A stretch of DNA of 64,000 bases from Metabacillus lacus (GCF_009674805.1 NZ_WKKI01000005.1:83909-147908); one strand, 5' to 3'; shown: positions 49,069 through 60,716, numbered from the stretch's first letter. Notes: generated by a model from the letters alone, not told the origin. Translations and numbers: made by a program.

Positions 49069-50739
49069 TCATGAAGAAATGGGCTCGGCTGCTTCTTTAA
49101 TAGACAGTTCTAACCTTTCCAGCTGTTCTTGCTTAAAACTCTCACTCCAATTCAGCTTTGATGCCATATAATTCACAGCAGGTTTTTTCCATTTTCTTGC
49201 CCAGTCTATATTAAAGTAGACTGCTCCGGTTCTTCTAATAAAAAAGTCTGCTGCTGTAGATGTCATTTCTTCCGTCATGCTATAATCCAGTTCTGCAAGC
49301 ACAGCTATCGGAAGCCCATGCTTTTCACTTTCCTGCTTTAGGTCGGCTGCACGCTGGAAAAGCAAGTCTGCATTAGATCCGTACCTGCTTGCCAAAAATG
49401 CTGCATCCTCGCGGGAAAGCCCTTGCTTTATACCTTGCTCAACCTTTTTCTCTACAAAGGATCCAAATCCAGCAGAACCTCCTACATCTCCACCGGAAAT
49501 CGGCATATTCTTTGTGATGCAGGGTCCTGTATCTTTTCCGGTTTCCTCTTTTAGTTTTCTTGCAATCAGGTTTACAATCTGCTCAGCCATTTTACGGTAG
49601 CCGGTCAGCTTTCCTCCAGCAATGGTAATCAGCCCTGATTGAGACTCCCAGATTTCGTCCTTACGGGATATTTCAGAAGGTCCTTTCCCTTCTTCGTGAA
49701 TCAAGGGACGCAGGCCTGCCCAGCTTGATTCAACATCATTCTCGGTGATATTCAAATCTGGAAACATATATTGTATCGCATTCACCACATACTCACGGTC
49801 GCTTTCAGTCATTCTTGGATTTGCCTGATCCTGTTTATAGACTGTATCAGTCGTTCCTACATAGGTTTTTCCTTCGCGCGGTATGGCAAATACCATTCTC
49901 TTGTCAGGCGTATCAAAATAGATTGCCTGCCTTAATGGAAATTTCGACTGATCAAACACAAGGTGAATTCCTTTTGTCAGCTGAAGGTGCTTGCCTTTTT
50001 TGCTGGAGTCCTTTTCCCTCAAACCGTCCACCCACGGCCCTGTTGCATTGATCACTTTGTTTGCAGAAATCTCGTAGGTTCCATTGTTGATGAGGTCCAG
50101 CACTTTCACTCCGGTTACCTTTCCTCCTGCATCGTAAACAAAGCCATCCGCTTTGGCATAATTGACGGGAACAGCGCCATGCTCAACTGCTTTTTTCATG
50201 ACCTCAATCGTTAGACGGGCATCATCCGTCCGATATTCCACATAATAGCCTCCGCCAACCAGCCCGTCTTTTTTTACCAGCGGCTCTCTTTTCAATGTTT
50301 CTTCTGCAGAGAGCATTTTTCTTCTTTCATTGCGCTTTACATTAGCAAGAAGATCGTAGACCTGCAAGCCGATTGAAGTGGAAAACTTACCAAAAGTGCC
50401 GCCCTTATGCATCGGCAGCAGCATCCACTCAGGTGTTGTCACATGCGGTCCGTTTTCATACACTACCGCTCTTTCCTTTCCTACTTCGGCAACCATTTTT
50501 ACTTCGAATTGCTTTAGATAGCGCAATCCGCCATGAACCAGCTTTGTTGATCTGCTTGAAGTCCCCGCTGCAAAATCCTGCATTTCAACAACGCCGACCT
50601 TCATTCCTCTGGATGCGGCATCAAGCGCTATGCCCGCCCCGGTAATGCCTCCTCCAATTACAAGTACATCAAAGGTTTCATTCGCCATATCTTTAAGAGT
50701 TTGTTCTCTGTTTAAGCTGGAAAATTTATTGTTAGCCAT
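49069..50739 (-). CDS. glpD: Aerobic glycerol-3-phosphate dehydrogenase
   Basis: A 556-aa membrane-associated FAD enzyme that oxidises glycerol-3-P to dihydroxyacetone-P and passes electrons to menaquinone. FAD motif [21 protein letters not shown] (25-45), [11 protein letters not shown] and ATGPWVDGL are typical. A GGGAGGG site precedes ATG 50739. Regulated by GlpP antitermination through its leader hairpin, not by an own promoter repressor visible here. Confidence 0.96.
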   Translation of the reverse strand: MANNKFSSLNREQTLKDMANETFDVLVIGGGITGAGIALDAASRGMKVGVVEMQDFAAGTSSRSTKLVHGGLRYLKQFEVKMVAEVGKERAVVYENGPHVTTPEWMLLPMHKGGTFGKFSTSIGLQVYDLLANVKRNERRKMLSAEETLKREPLVKKDGLVGGGYYVEYRTDDARLTIEVMKKAVEHGAVPVNYAKADGFVYDAGGKVTGVKVLDLINNGTYEISANKVINATGPWVDGLREKDSSKKGKHLQLTKGIHLVFDQSKFPLRQAIYFDTPDKRMVFAIPREGKTYVGTTDTVYKQDQANPRMTESDREYVVNAIQYMFPDLNITENDVESSWAGLRPLIHEEGKGPSEISRKDEIWESQSGLITIAGGKLTGYRKMAEQIVNLIARKLKEETGKDTGPCITKNMPISGGDVGGSAGFGSFVEKKVEQGIKQGLSREDAAFLASRYGSNADLLFQRAADLKQESEKHGLPIAVLAELDYSMTEEMTSTAADFFIRRTGAVYFNIDWARKWKKPAVNYMASKLNWSESFKQEQLERLELSIKEAAEPISS

Positions 50740-50827
50740 TCTTGTTTCCCTCCCTGTAATGTCCGGTTAAGCAAGAAAAACGCAAGCCGCCAGCGGCGTC
50801 AAGTGCTGCCCTTTTCTTTTTTATATA

Positions 50828-50893
50828 GACAAAAAGAGACCACAACAAACTATAGCAGGATATCTACTCCATACTGTAGTGCTGTGGTCTCTC
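50828..50893 (-). promoter_or_regulatory. GlpP-dependent antitermination leader of glpD
   Basis: On the minus strand AGAGACCACAGCACT and GTTTGTTGTGGTCTCT pair (50835-50847 with 50881-50892), then TTTTTGTC: an intrinsic terminator in the leader about 90 nt before glpD. The same CCACAGCACT ... TTTGTTGTGG pair occurs before glpK, as expected for a shared GlpP target. Confidence 0.85.
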
Positions 50894-50945
50894 CATTTTC
50901 TCAAACCAGTATATTAACTTGATTATATTATATCATGAATTTCGG

Positions 50946-52556
<1,611 letters not shown>

Positions 52557-52589
52557 TTACTTCTATAGTAAGGATGGGGGAAAGCGTTG

Positions 52590-53168
52590 TCAACCTGAAC
52601 CTGTTGCATCAGGCTGCTCAAACTCCTTCCAAAGTTTGGTATCCGATGTTGTTACAGCTGCTGCGCCAGCCTCCAGAGCCTGCTTTACTTCTGTTGCAGT
52701 CGTGATGAATCCCCCTGCAAAAACCGGGATATTCGTTCTTTCTTTGACCAATTTGACGAGCCCCGGTGCTATACCCGGAAGCACTTCAATATAATCCGGC
52801 TTATGCCGTTCAATCAGCTCCAGGCTTTTTTCAAACGCACTGTTATCCAAAAGAAACATCCGTTGTATGGCATACAGCTTTTTCTTCTTTGCCTTGATAA
52901 TCACGTTGCTTCTTGTTGAAATCAACCCGGCAGGCCTGATTTCCTGACAGAGATACTCAGCAGCATACTCATCATGCTTTAATCCCTGTATCAAATCAAC
53001 GTGAATCAAGAGCTTTTTTTCGTGTTTGCCTGCCTCCCTCACCAGGCTGCGCAGCTGCGCAAGCTGTGTTTCAAGCAGGACTCCGTATGTATAGCTGCTT
53101 CTTAAAAAATGATCAAACTGTTTCATATTTCGGATAGCCGGGAGAATTTTTTGCTGATGAAAACTCAA
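52590..53168 (-). CDS. glpP: Glycerol uptake operon antiterminator GlpP
   Basis: A 192-aa RNA-binding protein of the GlpP family (TIM-barrel-like), which with glycerol-3-P prevents termination in glp leaders and stabilises the mRNA. Characteristic segments are [26 protein letters not shown] and EVLPGIAPG. Same length as B. subtilis GlpP. It lies directly upstream of glpK; glpF, normally between them, is absent. Confidence 0.95.
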   Translation of the reverse strand: MSFHQQKILPAIRNMKQFDHFLRSSYTYGVLLETQLAQLRSLVREAGKHEKKLLIHVDLIQGLKHDEYAAEYLCQEIRPAGLISTRSNVIIKAKKKKLYAIQRMFLLDNSAFEKSLELIERHKPDYIEVLPGIAPGLVKLVKERTNIPVFAGGFITTATEVKQALEAGAAAVTTSDTKLWKEFEQPDATGSG

Positions 53169-53240
53169 TATTCCACACTCCTAATGTTATGGTTAGTACT
53201 ATTATAGAGCCAAGTGTATCAAAAAATATCTTCCGCAGAA

Positions 53241-53268
53241 AGAGCCCATAACAAATGTCATGGGCATC
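53241..53268 (-). terminator. Terminator of yhcX
   Basis: GCCCATGACATTTGTTATGGGC followed by TCTTT on the minus strand, about 12-40 nt after yhcX. Confidence 0.7.
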
Positions 53269-53279
53269 AAGGATGGTTT

Positions 53280-54818
53280 TTATTTTTTATACAAAATAGA
53301 ATAAAGATCTTTCCGGCGGTCCTTCAGCTGCCTGACTGTTCCTGATTGGCGCTGCCTTCTAAGGATTTCCAAGTCTACATCTCCGATAATGACCATTTCT
53401 ATATTTGCGTTGCACTCTCCAACGATGCCATCTCTGGCGAATTCAAAATCAGATGGTGCAAAAATAGCAGACTGAGCATACTGAATATCCATATTTTCCG
53501 TTTCAGGAAGGTTTCCGACAGTTCCGGCAATAACCGTGTAAACCTGATTCTCAACCGCACGGGCCTGGGCGCAGTAGCGTACACGCAAATATCCCTGCCT
53601 GTCTTCTGTACAGAAAGGTGTAAAGATAATTTTAGCTCCCTTTTCTGTAGCAATCCTGGCAAGCTCAGGGAATTCAATGTCATAGCAGATTTGAATGGCA
53701 ATTTTTCCGCAGTCAGTATCAAACACCTTCACTTCATCGCCGCGGCTGATGCCCCACCATTTTCGCTCATTCGGTGTGATATGAATTTTATACTGCTTCT
53801 CAATCGTGCCATCTCTTCTGAAGAGGTAGGCAATGTTAAAAATTTTCTCATCTTCTTCAACGAAATGAGATCCGCCGATAATGTTCACATTATATTTCAC
53901 AGCAAGTTCGGTAAACAGATTGATATACTGCTCTGTAAACTCTGCAATTCTTTGAACTGCACGGCTCGGTGATCTCTCATTCAAAAATGACATCAGCTGA
54001 GTTGTGAAAATTTCCGGAAACACAGCAAAATCCGACCCTGCATCAGAGGCAACGTCTGTATAATATTCAACCTGGGTAGCAAATTCTTCAAAAGAACTGA
54101 TCTGCTTCATCATGTACTGTACAACGCAAATTCTGACCGGCAGCGCCGTTTTATAATACATGCGGGGATTAGGCTGATAATCCACATTGTTCCATTCCAT
54201 TAATGTCGCATACTGATTCGACGCCTTATCATCTGGTAGATAATTAGGATTTACACGCATCGGAATAAAGCCATTCAGCCACTGAAATGAGAGAACAGGA
54301 TCATAAATTTTGTGATGGATCACCTGCTCCACATATTCCCTCGGCGACATTTCCTGTGCATGCTTATGATAATTCGGGATGCGCCCCCCGATAATGATGC
54401 TCTTTACATTGAGAATACGGGCCAGTTCTTTTCGGGCTTCATACAATCGGTGGCCGATTTTCATTCTCCTGTACTCGGGATGAACCATTACCTCTATGCC
54501 ATACAGATTGAGTCCATTCGGATTATGATTGGTAATATAGCCATTGTCTGTAATATCATCCCATGTGTGGCGGTCGTCATATTCATCAAAATTCACTAGC
54601 AGGCTTGAGCATGACCCGATGATTTCCCCTTCCAGCTCTGCACAAAACTGTCCTTCAGGAAAATGCTCCAAATGGCTTTCCAAGTGCTCGCGCTTCCAAG
54701 GATCCATACCGGGAAAGCAGACCCTTTGCAGCGCAATAATATCATCTATGTCACTTTCCTCAATCGTTCTGATAATCATTTTCTTTTCAAATTTCTTTAA
54801 ATCAAGCATATCTGACAC
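53280..54818 (-). CDS. yhcX: GNAT acetyltransferase-nitrilase fusion YhcX
   Basis: A 512-aa two-domain protein. The N-terminal third is a GNAT acyltransferase (VMVHPEYRRMKIGHRLYEARK at about 110-130). The rest is a carbon-nitrogen hydrolase: FAVFPEIFTT (Glu), KQYKIHITPNE (Lys) and QICYDIEFPELARIA (Cys). Same fusion and length as B. subtilis YhcX; substrate unknown. The GTG at 54818 is preferred: GGAG lies nine bases before it. Confidence 0.9.
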   Translation of the reverse strand: MSDMLDLKKFEKKMIIRTIEESDIDDIIALQRVCFPGMDPWKREHLESHLEHFPEGQFCAELEGEIIGSCSSLLVNFDEYDDRHTWDDITDNGYITNHNPNGLNLYGIEVMVHPEYRRMKIGHRLYEARKELARILNVKSIIIGGRIPNYHKHAQEMSPREYVEQVIHHKIYDPVLSFQWLNGFIPMRVNPNYLPDDKASNQYATLMEWNNVDYQPNPRMYYKTALPVRICVVQYMMKQISSFEEFATQVEYYTDVASDAGSDFAVFPEIFTTQLMSFLNERSPSRAVQRIAEFTEQYINLFTELAVKYNVNIIGGSHFVEEDEKIFNIAYLFRRDGTIEKQYKIHITPNERKWWGISRGDEVKVFDTDCGKIAIQICYDIEFPELARIATEKGAKIIFTPFCTEDRQGYLRVRYCAQARAVENQVYTVIAGTVGNLPETENMDIQYAQSAIFAPSDFEFARDGIVGECNANIEMVIIGDVDLEILRRQRQSGTVRQLKDRRKDLYSILYKK

Positions 54819-54875
54819 AAACTTCCACTCCTTTGCGAATACCTTATCAATTACCCGCTTTCATGATTTCTATTC

Positions 54876-55541
54876 TTATTTTCTTTTGGTATGCAGCTCT
54901 TCAATTAAAAGAGCCAGCTCCAATTCAGCCATGGATTCAAGCCGATGGTCAAAATCCTCAAATGCCAGTTCTCTTGTGACTGTGTTGGGAACAATGACGC
55001 AGCTCATACCTGCACGCTTCGCTGCGAGAGATCCGTTCACTGAATCCTCAAATGCCAGACAATTTGCCGGATCAACCCCGAGACACTTTGCCGCTTCTAT
55101 ATACAGAGCCGGATCGGGTTTAACCGTCTCCACATCATCGGCAGTTTTGATGCATTCAAAATAATCAAACAATCCGATGTTTTTCAAATGGCCTGATACC
55201 CAGGCATAATGTGAGCTGGAGGCCAAACCGATTTTCAAACCAAGCTGCTTTGCTGCCTCTAAGTATTCCAGCACCCCCGGCCTTGCTATTTCTTTTTCCA
55301 AACGGCCGGAAACAAGTTCTCTGTGCCGTTTCGTAAGCAATTCATGATCCAGCTCCCTTTTAATCTCATCTTGAAGATATTCAAACGGTTTAAAACCCGA
55401 AGCTGTTCCAATCACATTGCCCCATACCGACATCGGCAGCTCAGAACCATGCTCCCTGAATATCTCCTGCAATGCCTCATATTCATGTGTCTCTGTATCT
55501 AAAATCAACCCGTCAAAATCAAAAATCACTGCTTCAATCAC
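54876..55541 (-). CDS. yhcW: HAD-superfamily hydrolase YhcW
   Basis: A 221-aa beta-phosphoglucomutase-like HAD phosphatase. DFDGLILDTE (Asp8, Asp10) is motif I, GLASSSH motif II, KPDPALYIEAA motif III, and AFEDSVNGSLAAKRAGM motif IV. Helical cap of the subfamily IA. It is next to yhcX as in B. subtilis; 57-nt gap. Substrate unknown. Confidence 0.9.
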   Translation of the reverse strand: MIEAVIFDFDGLILDTETHEYEALQEIFREHGSELPMSVWGNVIGTASGFKPFEYLQDEIKRELDHELLTKRHRELVSGRLEKEIARPGVLEYLEAAKQLGLKIGLASSSHYAWVSGHLKNIGLFDYFECIKTADDVETVKPDPALYIEAAKCLGVDPANCLAFEDSVNGSLAAKRAGMSCVIVPNTVTRELAFEDFDHRLESMAELELALLIEELHTKRK

Positions 55542-55943
55542 AGTAAACCCTCACTTTCTCTATTTGAAATTCTGCATGTGGAAAAACTGATCTTTGTCAT
55601 CAGAACAGCTAACAAACTCTATGTACCCCACAGCTCCCTGGGTAAATATCTATTCTAAGACACTTGGCTTTCACTAACTATAAAAATTTTATTACACACT
55701 GTGCCAGTCCCAAGCTGATCATGGCGGAGGAACAAACTGGGCAGGCAAAGGCTGACAAAGTATATTCGACTTGATGAAAGCTCCTGCGTCAACTGCTGCA
55801 TTCCGTCGGGGCAAACTCTCCTGCGAAAGAGAAAAGCTCAGCACAAGAACGAATTGACTGCCCTTTTATCATACAAAATTATATATGTAAATGGCAGTTT
55901 TTTTGCCTATATTTGTTTTGTTGGGGGCGGGGCGAGGATTTTT
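55542..55943. other. Intergenic stretch without recognised gene
   Basis: Between yhcW and the repeats I see no gene. The right end (55921-55965) is G-rich on the plus strand, including GGGGGCGGGG. Confidence 0.45.
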
Positions 55944-55961
55944 GGGTTGAGGGTGGGTGGG
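55944..55961 (+). other. Canonical G-quadruplex motif
   Basis: GGGTTGAGGGTGGGTGGG: four G3 tracts with loops of 4, 1 and 1 nt. A further GGGGGCGGGG lies 20 bases upstream. It immediately precedes a family B repeat block in the gap between two converging-free minus-strand genes. Confidence 0.7.
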
Positions 55962-55983
55962 TGTTTGTTGTAGGTTTTTCCGC

Positions 55984-56224
55984 ATAGTAGAACAAAAGCG
56001 CCATCTTTGTTATAGTATCTTGCGGAAATGCGAAGATACTATAACAAAACCACCTACTTTGTTATAGTATCTCAAAGATAGTAGAACAAAAGCGCCCTCT
56101 TTGTTATAGTATCTTGCAGAAATGCGAAGATACTATTTCAAGACCCACTACTTTGTTATAAGATCACCAACTAGAACAAAACCACCCTCTTATTTATACC
56201 CTGCCCATCACACTACCTATAACA
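55984..56224. repeat. Repeat family B, block 2
   Basis: Units beginning TTTGTTATAGTATC start at 56006, 56058, 56100 and 56152 (spacing 52, 42, 52). They pair with GATACTATAACAAA or GATAGTAGAACAAA. Here the arm core is GTTATAGTATC/GATACTATAAC, against GTTCTACTATC/GATAGTAGAAC in block 1: compensatory changes that keep pairing. Confidence 0.85.
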
Positions 56225-56270
56225 AAAAAATGCAGACCTCCCCCTCTATGAGGAGCTGTCTGCATTTTTT
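56225..56270 (-). terminator. Terminator of malL
   Basis: AATGCAGAC and GTCTGCATT enclose a stem AGCTCCTC/GAGG; TTTTTTTG follows on the minus strand. Confidence 0.85.
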
Positions 56271-56274
56271 CATT

Positions 56275-57963
56275 TTATGAAAATAATCTGTACACCCTGG
56301 CTTCCCACGGCTTCATTGTGAAGTATTCCATGTTCTCTTCCGGGTCCGCATTATAGTTTGAAATTAGTATTTCCTTGCTGCGGTAAGCAATTTGTTCAGG
56401 AAGTTTGAAAACAGGCGTTTCACTTGAAAAGTTAGTGATGACAAGCAGTGTTTCGTTACCGAGTGTTCTGGTGTAAGCAAATATCTGTTCATGGTCCCTA
56501 AGCAGCAGGTCGTATGTGCCGTAAACAATAATGTCGTTTTCTTTTCGGAGCTGAATCAGCTTCCTGTAAAAGTGAAATACAGAATCCTGATCGTGCAGCG
56601 CTTGTTGGGCATTAATGTTTGTGTAATTCGGATTGACTGCAATCCACGGGGTGCCGGTTGTAAAGCCGGCATGCTCACTGTTGTCCCATTGCACAGGCGT
56701 TCTTGCATTGTCCCTGCCTTTTGTATAGATGGAGTGCATGATTTTCTCCGGTTCTGCTTCAGCATCAGCTGTTTTTTCATTGTACATGTTCAAAGTTTCA
56801 ATGTCTTTGTAATCGGAAATATCTTTAAATCTGACATTGGTCATGCCGATTTCTTCACCTTGGTATATGTAGGGTGTACCCTGCATCATATGCAGGCATG
56901 CAGCCAGCATTTTGGCCGATCTCACACGGTATTCGCCGTCGTCGCCAAATCTGGAAACGATGCGGGGCTGGTCATGGTTGTTCCAGTAAAGACTGTTCCA
57001 TCCTTTGCCTTCCATGCCCTTTTGCCATTTTGTCATTGTGTCTTTTAAGTCCGGCAAATACAGCGGCTTGAGATGCCATTTGTTGAGTCCCGGCTGAGTG
57101 TCAAGGTCCATGTGTTCGAACTGAAAAACCATGTTCAACTCTTTGCGGTCTTCATCGGTATAGAGAATTCCTTGATCAGGAGTGACACCAGGCATTTCTC
57201 CCACCGTAATAATGTCATATTGGGAAAGCACCTCCTGATGCATTTCCTGAAGATACTCATGAATTCTTGGGCCGTTCATGAAATAATCATGTCCCGACAC
57301 ATATCTTTTACCCTCAGGATTCTCTGCATCCGGCAGGCCGTCCACTTTTGAAATAAAGTTGATTACGTCCATTCTGAAGCCGTCTATGCCTTTATCAAGC
57401 CAAAACTTCATCATTTGATAGACTTCTTTCCTGACCTTGGGATTTTCCCAGTTAAGATCAGGCTGTTTTTTTGAAAAGATATGCAGGAAATATTCTTCCG
57501 TCTCCTCATCATATTCCCAAGTGGAGCCGCTGAATGCAGATTCCCAGTTGTTTGGTTCTTTCCCGTCCTTCGCGGGTCTCCACACGTAATAATCACGATA
57601 AGGATTGTCTTTTGATTTTCGTGACTCAACAAACCAGGCATGCTCGTCCGATGTATGATTTACAACAAGATCCATCATCAGCTTGATGCCGCGGTTATGC
57701 ATTTCCTGGAGCATTTCCTCCCAGTCTTCCATTGTTCCGAATTCATCCATAATGGCCTCGTAATTACTGATATCATAGCCATTGTCATCGTTGGGAGACT
57801 CATAAACCGGCGACAGCCAGACAACATCTATGCCCAATTCCTTTAAATAGTCCAGCCGCGAGATGATGCCTCTGATGTCCCCGATTCCATCTCCATTAGA
57901 ATCCTGAAAACTGCGCGGGTAAATTTGATATACTACTGACTCTTTCCACCACTTCTTATTCAT
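56275..57963 (-). CDS. malL: Oligo-1,6-glucosidase / alpha-glucosidase, GH13
   Basis: A 562-aa intracellular GH13 enzyme. DGFRMDVINFISK holds nucleophile Asp199, VGEMPG Glu256, and NHDQPR Asp331. The Val after the nucleophile is characteristic of alpha-1,6-acting enzymes such as the B. cereus oligo-1,6-glucosidase, as opposed to Thr in alpha-1,4-specific ones. It probably cleaves isomaltose and similar disaccharides; sucrose is possible. It follows the LacI gene by 14 nt; GGAGGAG precedes the ATG. No transporter is beside it. Confidence 0.93.
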   Translation of the reverse strand: MNKKWWKESVVYQIYPRSFQDSNGDGIGDIRGIISRLDYLKELGIDVVWLSPVYESPNDDNGYDISNYEAIMDEFGTMEDWEEMLQEMHNRGIKLMMDLVVNHTSDEHAWFVESRKSKDNPYRDYYVWRPAKDGKEPNNWESAFSGSTWEYDEETEEYFLHIFSKKQPDLNWENPKVRKEVYQMMKFWLDKGIDGFRMDVINFISKVDGLPDAENPEGKRYVSGHDYFMNGPRIHEYLQEMHQEVLSQYDIITVGEMPGVTPDQGILYTDEDRKELNMVFQFEHMDLDTQPGLNKWHLKPLYLPDLKDTMTKWQKGMEGKGWNSLYWNNHDQPRIVSRFGDDGEYRVRSAKMLAACLHMMQGTPYIYQGEEIGMTNVRFKDISDYKDIETLNMYNEKTADAEAEPEKIMHSIYTKGRDNARTPVQWDNSEHAGFTTGTPWIAVNPNYTNINAQQALHDQDSVFHFYRKLIQLRKENDIIVYGTYDLLLRDHEQIFAYTRTLGNETLLVITNFSSETPVFKLPEQIAYRSKEILISNYNADPEENMEYFTMKPWEARVYRLFS

Positions 57964-57977
57964 TGCACATTCTCCTC

Positions 57978-58979
57978 CTAAGACAGCCTCTTTGCAGATC
58001 CTCTTTCTATGATCTGAAAAGGCAGGTAACTGCTTTCTGCTTCTTCCCCGTTCATCAAGCTTGCCAGTTTTGCAAACGCTGCTGAACCCATTTTTTCAAT
58101 CGGCTGATGCACCGTTGTCAGAGGCGGGGTACTCATTTGGGCGATTTCTGTATCATCAAAGCCGACGACTGATAAGTGATCGGGAATCCGAATTCCCTTT
58201 TCATAGCAATAGGAAATGACCCCGAGCGCCATTTCATCACTCGCAGCAAAAACTCCCGTGATATAAGGATTTTTTTCAAGCAGCTGCTCTATTGCCCTGT
58301 ACCCGCTGCTGTAGCTGAAATCCCCAAACACCAGCTGAGAATTCTCAAATTGCAGGCGATAGTCTTTTAAGGCCCTTTGAAATCCCCGCAGGCGGGGCAT
58401 GCCAGCAACAGGATCATGCTTTGTTCCTGAAATCATGCCAATGTTCTGATGGCCTTTTTCAATTAAATAAGCTGCTGCTGCATACGCTGCCTCTTCATCA
58501 TTGATTTTTATGTAAGGAACTTCAGGATGTACTGAAACAGAAGAAACAACAACCGCTGGAATTCCGGATGACAGAAGCTCCCTGCAGTACTCCCTTGTAA
58601 AAAGCTCGCTTGCAAAAATAACCCCGTCTACCTGCTTTTCATTTAAAAGCTGAATATAATCCATGGTTCTTTCCCCATTGGAATCTGTATTGCATATCAA
58701 CACGCTGTACTGGCGCTGATGGGCAGCAGCTTCAATTCCCTGCAGCAGCTTTGCGGAAAAGCTGGTTGAGAGTTTTGGGATTAGAACACCAATAGTATGA
58801 GATTTCCTGTTCACGAGATTCCTGGCAACTGCATTTGGTTTGTATCCCAGCTCCTTAATCGCCTTTTCGACTCTCTCCTTGGTTTCCTCAGAATAACCTC
58901 GCTGATCATTCAATATTCTTGAAACGGTCGCAACAGACACACCTGTCATGCCGGCAATATCTTTAATCGTTGGCTTCAT
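57978..58979 (-). CDS. LacI-family repressor of the malL operon
   Basis: A 333-aa regulator with HTH TIKDIAGMTGVSVATVSRILN (4-24) and a sugar-binding domain. YKPNAVARNLVNRKS is the hinge. Co-transcribed with malL and probably autoregulated through the perfect palindrome at 58996-59011. The inducer is presumably a malto- or isomalto-oligosaccharide. Confidence 0.9.
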   Translation of the reverse strand: MKPTIKDIAGMTGVSVATVSRILNDQRGYSEETKERVEKAIKELGYKPNAVARNLVNRKSHTIGVLIPKLSTSFSAKLLQGIEAAAHQRQYSVLICNTDSNGERTMDYIQLLNEKQVDGVIFASELFTREYCRELLSSGIPAVVVSSVSVHPEVPYIKINDEEAAYAAAAYLIEKGHQNIGMISGTKHDPVAGMPRLRGFQRALKDYRLQFENSQLVFGDFSYSSGYRAIEQLLEKNPYITGVFAASDEMALGVISYCYEKGIRIPDHLSVVGFDDTEIAQMSTPPLTTVHQPIEKMGSAAFAKLASLMNGEEAESSYLPFQIIERGSAKRLS

Positions 58980-58995
58980 TGATTTCCATCCTTTT

Positions 58996-59049
58996 ACGTA
59001 AACGTTTACGTTTCCTCCTATTTTATCGAGAAGAAGTAAGCGTTGTCAA
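58996..59049 (-). promoter_or_regulatory. lacI-malL promoter with palindromic operator
   Basis: TTGACA (59044-59049), 18 bp, TAAAAT (59020-59025) on the minus strand. ACGTAAACGTTTACGT (58996-59011), a perfect 16-bp palindrome of LacI-family type, lies directly downstream of the inferred start. Confidence 0.85.
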
Positions 59050-59181
59050 ATAGAACTGCAGGGAATCATTCCACACTGATCAATTTTTCTTTTTCCTCCC
59101 TCCCACCCTTCTTCATTTACTTATTTTCGCAGTAATAATATAATTTCTATGTAGTCATCATATCTATTAAAAGGAGACCTC

Positions 59182-59622
59182 ATGAAAGCTAGCAAACAGA
59201 AGAAAGTAGAAAACTATATGTTTATTGCCTGGGCAGCTTCGTTTATTTCTACCATCGGCAGCCTCTATTTATCCGAAGTGCTCGGCTACATCCCCTGCGA
59301 TTTATGCTGGTATCAGAGGATATTCATGTATCCCTTAGTAATCCTTTTAGGCATAGCGATTTTTAAAAAGGACGAGAAGGCGGCAGTTTATTCACTTGCC
59401 CTGTCTGCTGTTGGCGGGCTCATCTCCATGTACCATTATGGAATTCAAAAACTGCCTTTCCTGGCAGAGCGTTCAGTTTCCTGCGGCATCGTTCCGTGTA
59501 CGGGAGACTACCTGAACTGGCTTGGTTTCATTACGATACCCCTGCTTGCTCTTGCTGGATTTGCGATTGTTTTTATCATGAGCGTATTGATTATAAGAAC
59601 AACAAAGAAAGAAGGGAACTGA
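59182..59622 (+). CDS. bdbC: Disulfide bond formation protein BdbC (DsbB type)
   Basis: A 146-aa thiol-disulfide quinone oxidoreductase with four membrane segments. CDLCWYQR (Cys39, Cys42) and SCGIVPC (Cys101, Cys106) are the two catalytic cysteine pairs. It re-oxidises a thioredoxin-like partner, passing electrons to quinone. AAAAGGAG precedes the ATG. Forms an operon with the next gene, one base apart. Confidence 0.95.
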   Translation: MKASKQKKVENYMFIAWAASFISTIGSLYLSEVLGYIPCDLCWYQRIFMYPLVILLGIAIFKKDEKAAVYSLALSAVGGLISMYHYGIQKLPFLAERSVSCGIVPCTGDYLNWLGFITIPLLALAGFAIVFIMSVLIIRTTKKEGN

Positions 59623-59623
59623 T

Positions 59624-60091
59624 TTGAAAAAAATCATGATTTTTGCTGGTATTGTCCTTCTGCTTTTTGCAGGACTTGCCTTTGTTAACAATTATCAGCA
59701 AGCAGAGAGATCAAAAGATAATCCTTATGAAAAAGACAAGCTTAATCCTGCAACTGTAGATCAGTTAAACGACCCGAACTACCAGAATATCGTGACTCCA
59801 GATCAACTGAATGAGCAATTGCAAGATGGCGCTGATACAGCAGTGTACTTTTTCAGCCCGCTGTGTGAACACTGCAAAAAAACCACGCCCGTATTAATGC
59901 CTGCTGCTGATGAAGCAGGAGTTGAAATACAGCAATACAATGTATTGGAATTTGAACAAGGATGGGAAGATTACAAGATTACGGGAACGCCCACCCTTAT
60001 CTTCTTTAAAGACGGTGAAGAGGTAAACAGGCTGGAAGGCTATCAGGAAGAAGCTGCTTTTCAGCAGGCTTTTACAGCATATAAAGAATAG
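59624..60091 (+). CDS. Membrane-anchored thioredoxin-like oxidoreductase (BdbC partner)
   Basis: A 155-aa protein with an N-terminal anchor or signal (IMIFAGIVLLLFAGLAFVNN) and a thioredoxin domain with CEHC (Cys81, Cys84) and cis-Pro loop TGTPTL. With BdbC it probably catalyses disulfide formation in exported proteins, like BdbD but in the short thioredoxin form. TTG start at 59624 following AAGGGAACTGA, directly after bdbC. Confidence 0.88.
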   Translation: MKKIMIFAGIVLLLFAGLAFVNNYQQAERSKDNPYEKDKLNPATVDQLNDPNYQNIVTPDQLNEQLQDGADTAVYFFSPLCEHCKKTTPVLMPAADEAGVEIQQYNVLEFEQGWEDYKITGTPTLIFFKDGEEVNRLEGYQEEAAFQQAFTAYKE

Positions 60092-60098
60092 GAAATAG

Positions 60099-60141
60099 CA
60101 AAAGACCGAAGAGAGCCAGAGGGCCTTTTCGGTCTTTTTTT
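60099..60141 (+). terminator. Terminator of bdbC-thioredoxin
   Basis: AAAGACCGAA and TTCGGTCTTT with an inner hairpin, followed by TTTTC. Confidence 0.85.
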
Positions 60142-60191
60142 CTTCACTATTTAAAGTTCTTGCTCTTGAACACCTCTTTGTCAGCTTCTTA

Positions 60192-60593
60192 TCAAATCAA
60201 CCACTTGTTGGCAGGCTTTCCGTAATGATGCAGTTCTTCTTCGCTTACGGCTTCTTCGAGGAAGTGCTCCATTTTCAAAGGAAAAGAATAGCCGAATTCC
60301 TCAAGCGTCTGCTTGTTTTTTTCGAACATCTTCTTATATTCATTTTCTTCTATACTGTTTGAGTGTTCCAGAACACATATTAATGTCTGAAGGCTGGACA
60401 TGATTTTAAACGCCTGATCCAGCGTGCTGTTGAGATAACTGTCAGAGCCGCTGGGCCTGAGGACGCTTAGCTCCTCAAGTTTTGCTATCAGCTCTTCAGA
60501 AAAATACATTGGAAACACTTTGTTATACATTGTGTTCACGAGCTCTTCTATGTACCGTTCTTGTTCTTCGGTAGATGCTATTATAATTTTCAA
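60192..60593 (-). CDS. yhcU: YhcU-like DUF5365 protein
   Basis: A 133-aa soluble helical protein starting LKIIIASTEEQERYIEELV. Size and position, beside yhcT, match B. subtilis YhcU (DUF5365); function unknown. I prefer the TTG at 60593 (AAGGGTGA upstream); GTG at 60602 is an alternative. Divergent from yhcT. Confidence 0.72.
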   Translation of the reverse strand: MKIIIASTEEQERYIEELVNTMYNKVFPMYFSEELIAKLEELSVLRPSGSDSYLNSTLDQAFKIMSSLQTLICVLEHSNSIEENEYKKMFEKNKQTLEEFGYSFPLKMEHFLEEAVSEEELHHYGKPANKWLI

Positions 60594-60716
60594 CACACTC
60601 ACCCTTTTATCTTCTGTGAGGCTAGCATAACATAGAGCTTGTCGTGAAAGGAGAGGTAAGTGTTTCCTTGTATCTCACTGCTTTCATCCCCTATACTATT
60701 GAAAGGAGGCTGAACT

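Noticed and set aside
53346..53972. 208-codon plus-strand open frame
   Set aside because: Antisense shadow of the yhcX nitrilase domain; no ribosome binding site or motif.
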